Shown here: positions 1 through 6,499 of the stretch, one piece after another
Numbering within the stretch: position 1 is the stretch's first letter
Layout: each line of letters begins with the position of its first letter
NCBI GenBank assembly: GCA_017958585.1
Contig: JAGDCK010000124.1
Coordinates: forward strand, 1 to 18,006
Length of the DNA stretch: 18,006 nt
Reading direction: 5' to 3'
Source of the DNA: Lachnospiraceae bacterium
GTDB lineage: Bacteria > Bacillota > Clostridia > Lachnospirales > Lachnospiraceae
Made by a program: the position numbers and the translations under genes
Notes under the pieces: generated by a model
The model's database searches: none
The model's input: only the letters and a program-made list of their open reading frames with translations
What the model was told of the DNA's origin: nothing

Positions 1-92
1 TGCGCACTCTGCGCACATCGCACTTCGTGCGAGAAGAAGATTGTTGCTAAAGCAACACGCGCTCGGCGCGAGCATGTCGCAAGCGACATGCT
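1..92. repeat. Array of five short-loop inverted repeats (hairpins)
   Basis: Five perfect inverted repeats lie almost end to end. They are TGCGCA-CTC-TGCGCA (1-15), TCGCAC-TTC-GTGCGA (18-32), TGTTGCT-AA-AGCAACA (42-57), GCTCG-GCG-CGAGC (61-73) and AGCATGTCGC-AA-GCGACATGCT (71-92). The last two share bases 71-73, so both cannot be fully paired at once. The last is followed by TTCTT and could act as a weak terminator for a gene before the window. The run is GC-rich compared with the DNA around it and contains no gene. It looks like a palindromic intergenic element, but I cannot tell from one copy whether it is repeated in the genome. The element may continue upstream of base 1. Confidence 0.75.
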
Positions 93-137
93 TTCTTGTG
101 GAAAGGATTCCCTGCTTGAAAACAATGAGGTAAAGGC

Positions 138-3011
138 ATGAAGATAAATTTTGACCAGATAAACCTTCAAAATTCTAATATGATAAAGACGTCCACATCG
201 GTTGAAAATGTGCCTGCGAAAGCTGCACCGACCATTTCCCGCCCTGTGGATTTTTTGTCGGGAGAAAACACTGTCTTAAGGGACAAAAAGGATAAAAAGA
301 CCTTTGAGGATATAAGTGCGTACGCAAAGAACACTGATGTGGAAAATCTCTCAAACTACAGGACCCTGATGGCTAATACCATGTCCGAGGAGGACTACAA
401 AAAGGGCTGCAAGGAGGGATTTGACTTTGGAAGTCTGGATCAGAAAAAAAGCGTGACGATATTAGACAGGATTAAGGCTGAAGTCGCTAAAAGCGGTAAA
501 AACGTACCCGGATTTACGGATGATCTGGATGAGGAAGTTGTGGCAGAAGCTCTTGGAAGCGATACTTTGGCCAGAAGTATCACCACTGCCATGGCAGGAG
601 AAAATGTGCCTGTTACTAAGGAAAACCTCTCAGGCATAAAGCTTGCAATTTCCATGGCTGAGTCCATCGAAACTCTGACAGATCCTGCCATTTCATCCAT
701 GGTTTCAAAGGGGGAAGCCCCCACCATTGAAAATATATATTTCGCCATAAATTCCACAGCGCAAAAGTCATCTTCAAGCGCTCCTTCTTTTGTTGTTTCC
801 GGAGTATCCGGATATATGACAAGGCTTGATAAGGGCGGTGATGCGACTCTTTCCGATGATGAGATAGCCTCTGTTTTAAAACAGGAAGGCATCGAAAGCA
901 CAGATGAAAATATGGAACTGGCCGGAATGGCATTAAAAAATGATATAGAAGTAACAAGTGAAAACTTAAAAGATATAAAGACCTTCAAATCCATTTCTTT
1001 CCCCGTGGAAAGAGAGGACCTGGCAAAGAGCATAGCCGCAGCTATAGCTTCCGGGAAGCCCGCCGTTAAGGCAGACCTTACGGAGAAAAAGAGTATTTAT
1101 AAAAAGGCAGCAGAGCTTTATGAATATATGAATTCCGAAGCCGTAAATATTGCGGATCCTGATCCCGTATCAAAGACCAGGATCCTTACAGAGATTAGGC
1201 TTAAGATGACTGCGGAAGTAAACTTAAAGCTCATTGAAAGCGGTGTTGCGATCGACACAAAGGACCTGGAAGGATTTTTAGAGGAATTAAAAGCCGCAGA
1301 GAAAAATGTGGCAGAGGAATATTTTGGTGAAGACCCGGAAGCTGTGATCAAATACGAAAACTGGACGGCGGTTGACAGGGCAGTGGCTGATATGAGGTCC
1401 TTCCCTGTAGAGATCGCGGGAGTAAATGAAGGTCATCCGGAAGAAGTTTCCTTTGAAGATTTTTATGATAAGGGCGCAGCGTTAAAGGCTGATTTTGACA
1501 GGGCGGGAAGAGCCTATGAACCCCTTATGAGTGCGCCGAGAGCAGATCTTGGCGACAGGATCACTAAAGCTTTTGCCAATGTGGACGATATATTGAGGGA
1601 CCTTACCCTGGAAGTAAATGACGAGAACAGAAAAGCTGTCAGGATCCTTGGATATAATTCCATGGAGATAACAGACAAAAACATAAATACCATAAAGGCA
1701 GCGGTTGATACGGTAAGAGGAGTAATCGACAGGATGACTCCCGCAAAGACTCTGTCCATGATAAGGGATAATATAAATCCCATGGAAAAGAGCCTTTCTG
1801 AAATTTCTGATTACCTGGATTCAAAAGAGGATGATCCTCATGAAAAGGCACAAAGCTACAGCAGATTCCTGTATGCTCTTCAGAGAGATAAAGAGATCAC
1901 AGAGGATGAAAGAAACGGCTTTATAGGTATTTACAGGCTCTTAAACAGGATCGAAAGAAATGACAGTGCTGTCATTGGCGCCGTTGTGAATATGGGAGCG
2001 GAGCTTAATTTTGAAAACATGTTAAAAGCCGCAAGAAGCCAAAAGGTAAAGAACATGGACTTTACGGTGGATGCTTCCTTTGGCGAGGCGGTGCAGGTCA
2101 TTAAAAACGGAGATACCATAACCGATCAGATCTATGCGGCCTTCAGTCCAGTTGCGGAAAAGATCACTCGTGCCATGACCGAGGGAGATTCTTTGGAGGA
2201 AGCATACGAACAGGAGTATGAGGCATTGAGAAAGTGCACCGAAGATTTTTCGCAGGAGATAAAGACAACTCTTGAAAAGTGTGAGATGCCCGTGACGCCT
2301 GAAAACTTAAGCGCTGCCGGAGCAGTTCTTGACGAGAGCCTCTCAGTATATGAAAAGATTAGACAAAAAGAAGAGAAGCTAAAGGGAAAGAGTGATATTG
2401 ATACTTCCAAATTAAAGGCAGAGCTTCTGGGAGATAAAGACGGATTTAAAGAGGCTTACGATGAATTTTTGGGCGAGATATCCGAAAACCTTGAGACTTT
2501 GAGCCTTGAAGGCGCAGAGGATTACATCGATGTAAGAGACCTGATGCTTTTACATAAGCAGATTTCGGTGGCAGCAGGCCTCGCAAAAGGGGATGAATAT
2601 ACTTTCCCCATGGAAGTAAAGGGCGAGATCTTCAATGTGCATCTTTCCTTTGAGAGAGGAGATGTTCCCGGCAGTATCCGTATGGCCATCGAGCAAAACG
2701 GAGAGACTGAGGAAGCCTATTTAGAGGTAAGAAATAATCGAATTTACGGATATATGACAGGAAATTCAGATGAAGCTATTAATGAATTGACATCTGCTGT
2801 CGATATATTCAATAAGCAAATCAAAATTGATGAAACCATAAATCTGGAAGTCGAAACCATCAATGTGATAAGGAAATCGCAGCAAGACCCGGATTACACA
2901 AGGCCAGGCTGGAACACGGAGGTTCCATCTGATTTAAGTAACGTCGAGAAGCAGGACAATGCCCTCCTTTACAGGATTGCAAAGATCATGCTGACCTCGA
3001 TAAAGAAATGA
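138..3011 (+). CDS. Large repeat protein of the flagellin locus (DUF6240-like), possible FliK-related C-terminus
   Basis: The protein has 957 aa, no signal peptide and no membrane segment, and is acidic and mostly helical by composition. The start is set by GAGG at 127-130, seven bases before ATG. A degenerate ~20-residue motif of the form hydrophobic-x-x-x-G-x-x-(V/I)-T-x-E-N-(L/M)-x-x-(I/A) recurs near residues 152-171, 188-207, 246-265, 265-284, 365-384, 503-522, 616-635 and 712-731, with a relative at 581-600. Residues about 818-912 look like an alternating beta/helix domain of the kind that ends FliK hook-length proteins (for example GEIFNVHLSF and RNNRIYGYMTG). It lies seven bases before flagellin, so a flagellar role is likely. 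From memory it resembles the Lachnospiraceae family DUF6240, which has no established function. Hook-length control or an export-related role is inference only. Confidence 0.7.
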   Translation: MKINFDQINLQNSNMIKTSTSVENVPAKAAPTISRPVDFLSGENTVLRDKKDKKTFEDISAYAKNTDVENLSNYRTLMANTMSEEDYKKGCKEGFDFGSLDQKKSVTILDRIKAEVAKSGKNVPGFTDDLDEEVVAEALGSDTLARSITTAMAGENVPVTKENLSGIKLAISMAESIETLTDPAISSMVSKGEAPTIENIYFAINSTAQKSSSSAPSFVVSGVSGYMTRLDKGGDATLSDDEIASVLKQEGIESTDENMELAGMALKNDIEVTSENLKDIKTFKSISFPVEREDLAKSIAAAIASGKPAVKADLTEKKSIYKKAAELYEYMNSEAVNIADPDPVSKTRILTEIRLKMTAEVNLKLIESGVAIDTKDLEGFLEELKAAEKNVAEEYFGEDPEAVIKYENWTAVDRAVADMRSFPVEIAGVNEGHPEEVSFEDFYDKGAALKADFDRAGRAYEPLMSAPRADLGDRITKAFANVDDILRDLTLEVNDENRKAVRILGYNSMEITDKNINTIKAAVDTVRGVIDRMTPAKTLSMIRDNINPMEKSLSEISDYLDSKEDDPHEKAQSYSRFLYALQRDKEITEDERNGFIGIYRLLNRIERNDSAVIGAVVNMGAELNFENMLKAARSQKVKNMDFTVDASFGEAVQVIKNGDTITDQIYAAFSPVAEKITRAMTEGDSLEEAYEQEYEALRKCTEDFSQEIKTTLEKCEMPVTPENLSAAGAVLDESLSVYEKIRQKEEKLKGKSDIDTSKLKAELLGDKDGFKEAYDEFLGEISENLETLSLEGAEDYIDVRDLMLLHKQISVAAGLAKGDEYTFPMEVKGEIFNVHLSFERGDVPGSIRMAIEQNGETEEAYLEVRNNRIYGYMTGNSDEAINELTSAVDIFNKQIKIDETINLEVETINVIRKSQQDPDYTRPGWNTEVPSDLSNVEKQDNALLYRIAKIMLTSIKK

Positions 3012-3018
3012 GGAGCCT

Positions 3019-4137
3019 ATGAGAATTAATTACAATGTTTCGGCAATGCTTGCCAACAACTCTTTGACAAACAACGAAAATTTCCTGTCCAGATCTCTTG
3101 AAAGATTATCCTCAGGATTAAAAATCAATCATGCAAAGGACAACCCCGCAGGCCTTGCCATGGGTAAGAGAATGAATGCCCAGCTCAAAGGCCTTGGTCA
3201 GGCAGGACAGAATGCCAGTGACGGTGTGTCCATTATAGAGACCGCTGACGGAGCATTAAACGAAGTGAGCAATATGCTTCAGAGAATGAATGAGCTTGCG
3301 GTTAAGAGTGCCAACGGAAGTCTGACGGATGCGGACAGACAGACTATCCAGGAGGAAGTTGACCAGCTCAAAAAAGAGATCCAGAGAATTGCGGATGACA
3401 CTGAATTTAACGGCCAGAAGCTTTTAAACGGTGAATTTTTACCAAAGGGATACACCAGCGACAGAGCCGTAAAAGTAAATTCCTATGCATCAAATGTGGA
3501 AGTGAGAAACGACTACAGGATCGATAACTTAAGCGTATCAACAGGCGCCGACGGAAAATACGTGATCGACAGTATGTCATTAAGCGGCGGTTTTTCAAAT
3601 GATATTACCGGCGAGATGAAGGACGGACTTTTGGTCCTTACAAATACGGCAGGTTTTGAGATGAAGCTTGATATAACCGACTCATTGAAAGAGGGCGGCG
3701 GATCCCTTAGCGTCTCAAATGTAGATATAGACATTCTCGGAAAAGGTGCCATGAGACTTCAGATCGGTTCAAATGAGGGCCAGATCATCGGAGTTGAGAT
3801 CCCCGGTGTAAACTTAAGGGATATGGGAATCGAGAATGTGGATGTGTCCACCAGTGAGGCAGCTGGACAGGCAAACACAGACATAAAGAGCGCAATGGCA
3901 TATGTGTCCTCTTTAAGAGGCCAGCTTGGTGCTTACCAGAACAGACTTGAATCAACTGTAAACAGTCTGGATATCACAGGAGAAAACATGACCAGCGCTT
4001 ACTCCAGGATCATGGATGTGGATATGGCTGAGGAGATGACAGCATATACCACATATCAGGTTCTGTCACAGACCGGAACTTCAATGCTTGCACAGGCCAA
4101 CGAGAGGCCTTCTACGGTATTACAATTATTGCAGTAA
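3019..4137 (+). CDS. hag: Flagellin
   Basis: This is the structural subunit of the flagellar filament, 372 aa, secreted by the flagellar type III system without a signal peptide. The N-terminal D0/D1 region (residues 1 to about 140) shows the family signature MRINYNVSAM, then RSLERLSSGLKIN, then ELAVKSANG and FNGQKLLNG. The C-terminal D1/D0 region (about 280-372) ends in the typical MLAQANERPSTVLQLL. The central variable domain (about 141-280) is small. R89, L93 and E113 line up with the TLR5 contact residues R90, L94 and E114 of Salmonella FliC. AGGAG at 3011-3015 overlaps the previous stop codon and sits only three bases from ATG. No sigma-28 promoter is visible directly upstream, so transcription may come from the preceding gene or from farther upstream. 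Confidence 0.97.
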   Translation: MRINYNVSAMLANNSLTNNENFLSRSLERLSSGLKINHAKDNPAGLAMGKRMNAQLKGLGQAGQNASDGVSIIETADGALNEVSNMLQRMNELAVKSANGSLTDADRQTIQEEVDQLKKEIQRIADDTEFNGQKLLNGEFLPKGYTSDRAVKVNSYASNVEVRNDYRIDNLSVSTGADGKYVIDSMSLSGGFSNDITGEMKDGLLVLTNTAGFEMKLDITDSLKEGGGSLSVSNVDIDILGKGAMRLQIGSNEGQIIGVEIPGVNLRDMGIENVDVSTSEAAGQANTDIKSAMAYVSSLRGQLGAYQNRLESTVNSLDITGENMTSAYSRIMDVDMAEEMTAYTTYQVLSQTGTSMLAQANERPSTVLQLLQ

Positions 4138-4149
4138 AAGGAAAAGCCT

Positions 4150-4623
4150 ATGACCAACGAAAAGAAACATGAATTTACATTACGAATCAGCCAGGCCAAT
4201 TCCACGGAATTAGTAGTGATTTTGTACGAAATGTTATTATGTTACTTAGAGGATGCCGCAATTGCCATAAGGGAGAACGACCTTGAATTTCATGAGTCCG
4301 TTCGAAAGGCCAGGGGGTGCCTCAATGAATTGATCAATTCCACACATGTTGAGTATGAGCCGGGAGCTCAGATCATGCAGTTATACATGTTCTGTTTAAA
4401 GCGACTTGCAAAAGCTGATGTCACAAAGGACGCAGAGCTTCTTACCGACATCAGAAATGTGATAGAACCGCTGCACGATGCATATGAAGAACTGGCAGTG
4501 TTAAACACAAAGGGACCGGTGATGGACAACACTCAGACCATATATGCGGGACTTACCTACGGCAGGAATGTTATGAACCTGGATATGCAGGACATTGTGG
4601 GAAACAGAGGGCTGTTTGCATAA
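4150..4623 (+). CDS. fliS: FliS-like flagellin chaperone
   Basis: This 157-aa, mostly helical, cytoplasmic protein follows flagellin by 12 bases. The N-terminus carries the FliS pattern: a short polar lead, then ISQANSTELVVILYEMLLCY, matching the family's I-x-x-A-S-P-x-E-L-(I/V)-x-x-L-Y-D-x-A. FliS proteins bind the disordered C-terminus of flagellin and stop it polymerising before export. The middle helices (about 45-125) fit the FliS four-helix bundle. The protein is somewhat longer than typical FliS (about 125-135 aa) and ends in a tail, about residues 132-157, with GLTYGRNVMNLDM and NRGLFA, which I do not recognise. AAAGGA about seven bases before ATG serves as the ribosome site. A strong terminator follows directly, so this is the last gene of the flagellar unit. 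Confidence 0.8.
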   Translation: MTNEKKHEFTLRISQANSTELVVILYEMLLCYLEDAAIAIRENDLEFHESVRKARGCLNELINSTHVEYEPGAQIMQLYMFCLKRLAKADVTKDAELLTDIRNVIEPLHDAYEELAVLNTKGPVMDNTQTIYAGLTYGRNVMNLDMQDIVGNRGLFA

Positions 4624-4635
4624 TTTTTGACATTC

Positions 4636-4674
4636 AAAAAGCTTGGAAAATCAAGGGTTTTCCGGGCTTTTTTT
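4636..4674 (+). terminator. Rho-independent terminator after fliS
   Basis: Arms 4636-4650 and 4658-4672 pair over 15 positions (AAAAAGC..GGAAAA with TTTTCC..GCTTTTT). The two central TT/GG positions form U-G wobbles in RNA. The loop has seven bases and a run of T residues closes the right side. It begins 13 bases after the fliS stop and separates the flagellar unit from the Tad operon. Confidence 0.9.
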
Positions 4675-4736
4675 ATTTTGGAAATAAATAGAAATTGTCT
4701 AGTTTTTACAAAAATGATTTTTTTGTGGATTACTTC

Positions 4737-4765
4737 TTGATTTAGTGGGTCTCACTGTTTATAAT
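4737..4765 (+). promoter_or_regulatory. SigA-type promoter of the Tad operon
   Basis: TTGATT at 4737-4742 and TATAAT at 4760-4765 are separated by exactly 17 bases, a near-consensus housekeeping promoter. Transcription would start near 4772, giving a leader of about 70 bases before the first Tad gene. The rest of 4675-4736 is A/T-rich and includes a weak inverted repeat around 4708-4725, with no gene. Confidence 0.8.
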
Positions 4766-4789
4766 CCATCTTACAAATCAAAAATTCTT

Positions 4790-4802
4790 GGCAGTGTCTG
4801 CC
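4790..4802 (+). other. Hairpin in the Tad operon leader
   Basis: GGCAG-TGT-CTGCC forms a perfect five-pair hairpin, extendable by U-G pairs outward, between the predicted transcription start and the ribosome site. GGATTTTC follows it. It may stabilise the transcript or act as a weak attenuator; nothing in the sequence shows which. Confidence 0.4.
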
Positions 4803-4840
4803 GGATTTTCAGGAACATTATAATTTAATAGGAGTTTTAT

Positions 4841-5335
4841 ATGGTCATGTGCATTTTTTTGTCCCTGGCCTGTCTGTTTGACTATTCTCTGAGGAGGATC
4901 CCGAACTTTTTGATACTGTGCATGGCAGCAGTCGGAGTCGGGGGATTTGTGACAAGGGGAGAACCGGTGGCGCTGTTATTTTCAATAGCAACGGGGCTCG
5001 TCATTCTAATGGTCGCTTTTCCGCTTTACAGACTGGGAATGTTCGGGGCGGGAGATCTTAAAACGGTTGCGGTGTGCAGCCTGTTTCTTGGAGGCAGCGA
5101 TTTTGTCAGATTTATCGTAGTAGCCTTAACTATTGCAGCTTTATTTTCTATTGCAAAAATCCTGATCAAACATAATTCAAGAGAGAGGATCGCCTACCTC
5201 TTCGAGTACGCTTCGGATGTGGTTAGAAACAGAGCCTTTAAGCTTTATATGGTTAATAAGGACAACAAAGACGCCACGATCTGCCTCATGGGGCCGGTGT
5301 TAATCAGCGGGATACTTGTGGTAGGCGGATTATAA
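4841..5335 (+). CDS. tadV: A24 prepilin peptidase (TadV/CpaA type)
   Basis: This 164-aa polytopic membrane aspartyl protease removes the leader of Flp pilin and pseudopilins at the cytoplasmic face. Both catalytic aspartates are visible: D14 in FDYSLRRIPN near the end of the first helix, and D72 in the GxGD motif (GMFGAGDLK). Hydrophobic segments at about 1-13, 23-38, 43-62, 75-112 and 147-164 fit the small peptidase family that lacks the N-methylation domain. AGGAG at 4830-4834 lies six bases before ATG. It is the first gene of the Tad operon. A second peptidase-like gene lies at 12017-12445; this copy has the fully canonical motif and is the likelier pilin-processing enzyme. Confidence 0.92.
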   Translation: MVMCIFLSLACLFDYSLRRIPNFLILCMAAVGVGGFVTRGEPVALLFSIATGLVILMVAFPLYRLGMFGAGDLKTVAVCSLFLGGSDFVRFIVVALTIAALFSIAKILIKHNSRERIAYLFEYASDVVRNRAFKLYMVNKDNKDATICLMGPVLISGILVVGGL

Positions 5336-5364
5336 GAAAATTTAAAGACAGGAGAAAAAGGATC

Positions 5365-6384
5365 ATGAAAAATGTGATAGCGCTGTGCGACAAAGATGCG
5401 GAATACAGAGAACTTCTTGCAACCTATCTCATTCAGAGGTCTCTTCCCGGGTTCGAAGTCAGGCAGTTTGGGGATCCCTCGGAAATGGGAGAGAGCTTTG
5501 ATGATTCATCCACGGTATTTGTGTTTGGGGAGAATGTTTTCGAAGAAAACATGGACATGGATGATTATAAGGGACCCATTGCGATCCTTAATGAGAGCGG
5601 CATCGTAAGGGGAGATAATTTAAGAAACATAAATAAATTTCAGCCCGCAGAGGTTGTGAGACGTGAGATATTGGAGCTTTTTGAGGGCTGCGAAAATGTG
5701 GGCAAAAACCTGGTGGACAGAAAGAGACGGACGTCCTTTGTGGGAATATATTCTCCGGTCAGAAGATGCTTTCAGACCACTTTTGCTCTGGCACTGAGCA
5801 GGCAGCTTTCCATGGATCACAGGACATTGTATTTAAATCTGGAGCACTTTGCAGGTATATCCGAGATGTTACCTGATATGCAGGTAAGGGATTTGGGGGA
5901 TCTGTTATATTTTTTAAATGCTGATGAGGAAAAGTTCAGATTACGGCTTTCGACCATCACTAAAAGGGTGGGGGAATTGGACATTGTTCCGCCTATGAAA
6001 GCAGGGCAGAACCTCCTGGGCGTTATGAATGAAGAGTGGATCGAGATGATGAAAAAGATCGACGGCTTAAATCAATATGAGTTTGTGGTTATGGATCTGA
6101 GCGACTGCGTGAGGGGGTTGTTTGAGGTCTTGAGAAGGTGCGATGCCGTCTATACCCTCACCAGGGATGACAATGTGTCAAAGAGTAAGCTCCTTCAGTA
6201 CGAGCAGGTTTTGTCCCTGTCAGAGTACGGGGATGTGCTTAAAAAAAGCGTTAAGCTTAACGTCCCCAAGATAAAGAGATTACCGAGAAACCTCTGTGAA
6301 TACTCTCACACGGATATAGAGGACTATGTGAAGGCCCAGATACAGGACCTTTTGGAAAAAAGGAGCGAGCATGACGGATTTTAG
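5365..6384 (+). CDS. tadZ: TadZ/CpaE-like ATPase-fold protein with degenerate P-loop
   Basis: This 339-aa protein has two parts. The N-terminal part (about 1-110) resembles a receiver domain (MKNVIALCDKDAEYRELL) but lacks a clear phosphorylation site. The C-terminal part (about 122-339) has the MinD/ParA fold, with strand TLYLNLE and the Walker B-like FVVMDLSD. TadZ/CpaE proteins place the Tad machine in the cell. The P-loop region at 127-139 reads GIYSPVRRCFQTT. Lachnospiraceae relatives, as I recall them, have SPVGRCGKT here. Arg, Phe and Gln therefore replace Gly, Gly and Lys, and ATP hydrolysis is doubtful. The gene follows tadV by 29 bases, with AGGAG at 5350-5354 and AAGGA at 5358-5362 before ATG. 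It ends in TAG and overlaps the next start by 14 bases. Confidence 0.85.
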   Translation: MKNVIALCDKDAEYRELLATYLIQRSLPGFEVRQFGDPSEMGESFDDSSTVFVFGENVFEENMDMDDYKGPIAILNESGIVRGDNLRNINKFQPAEVVRREILELFEGCENVGKNLVDRKRRTSFVGIYSPVRRCFQTTFALALSRQLSMDHRTLYLNLEHFAGISEMLPDMQVRDLGDLLYFLNADEEKFRLRLSTITKRVGELDIVPPMKAGQNLLGVMNEEWIEMMKKIDGLNQYEFVVMDLSDCVRGLFEVLRRCDAVYTLTRDDNVSKSKLLQYEQVLSLSEYGDVLKKSVKLNVPKIKRLPRNLCEYSHTDIEDYVKAQIQDLLEKRSEHDGF

Positions 6385-6490
6385 AAATGTGAAGACAAAC
6401 CTGATAGTAAGAGCCAGAAGCCGGATGGATCTCTCAAGGGATTACAGCGACGATGACGTGAGGGATCTCATAGATGAACTGCTTTTGTAG
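6371..6490 (+). pseudogene. N-terminal TadA segment cut off by an in-frame TAG
   Basis: A 39-codon frame opens at ATG 6371 with a strong ribosome site (AAGGAG ending at 6365, five-base spacer), overlaps the tadZ end by 14 bases and stops at TAG 6488-6490. Its product holds the segment SRMDLSRDYSDDDVRDLIDE, which matches the conserved start of TadA/CpaF ATPases (typically R-x-D-L-x-R-x-(V/T)-(T/S)-D-E-E-(L/V)-x-x-L-I-D-E). The frame continues without shift through TAG-GAA-GAT-CTG into ATG 6500 of the main tadA frame. So 6371-7591 is a single tadA gene of normal layout interrupted by one amber codon. TAG ends tadZ and tadB as well, which argues against TAG being generally reassigned. It may be a real short peptide, a disrupted gene or a sequence error. 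Confidence 0.8.
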
Positions 6491-6499
6491 GAAGATCTG

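Noticed and set aside
1..92. CRISPR array
   Set aside because: The units differ from each other in sequence and have no regular spacers; they are separate inverted repeats, not direct repeats.
440..1033. Long open frame on the minus strand inside the 957-aa gene, and similar minus-strand frames across the window
   Set aside because: They lie opposite well-supported + strand genes, have no ribosome sites and give Ser/Phe-rich products typical of antisense shadows.
2996..3003. CTCGATAA, resembling a sigma-28 -10 box before flagellin
   Set aside because: No TAAA-type -35 at the right distance, and it would leave a leader of only a few bases before the flagellin start.
4819..4824. A second TATAAT before the first Tad gene
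   Set aside because: It lies so close to the ribosome site that the transcript would have almost no leader, and no -35 box is present at 17 bases.
6488..6490. TAG as a generally reassigned sense codon
   Set aside because: TAG ends tadZ (6382-6384) and tadB (8319-8321) at the expected protein ends, so general reassignment is unlikely.
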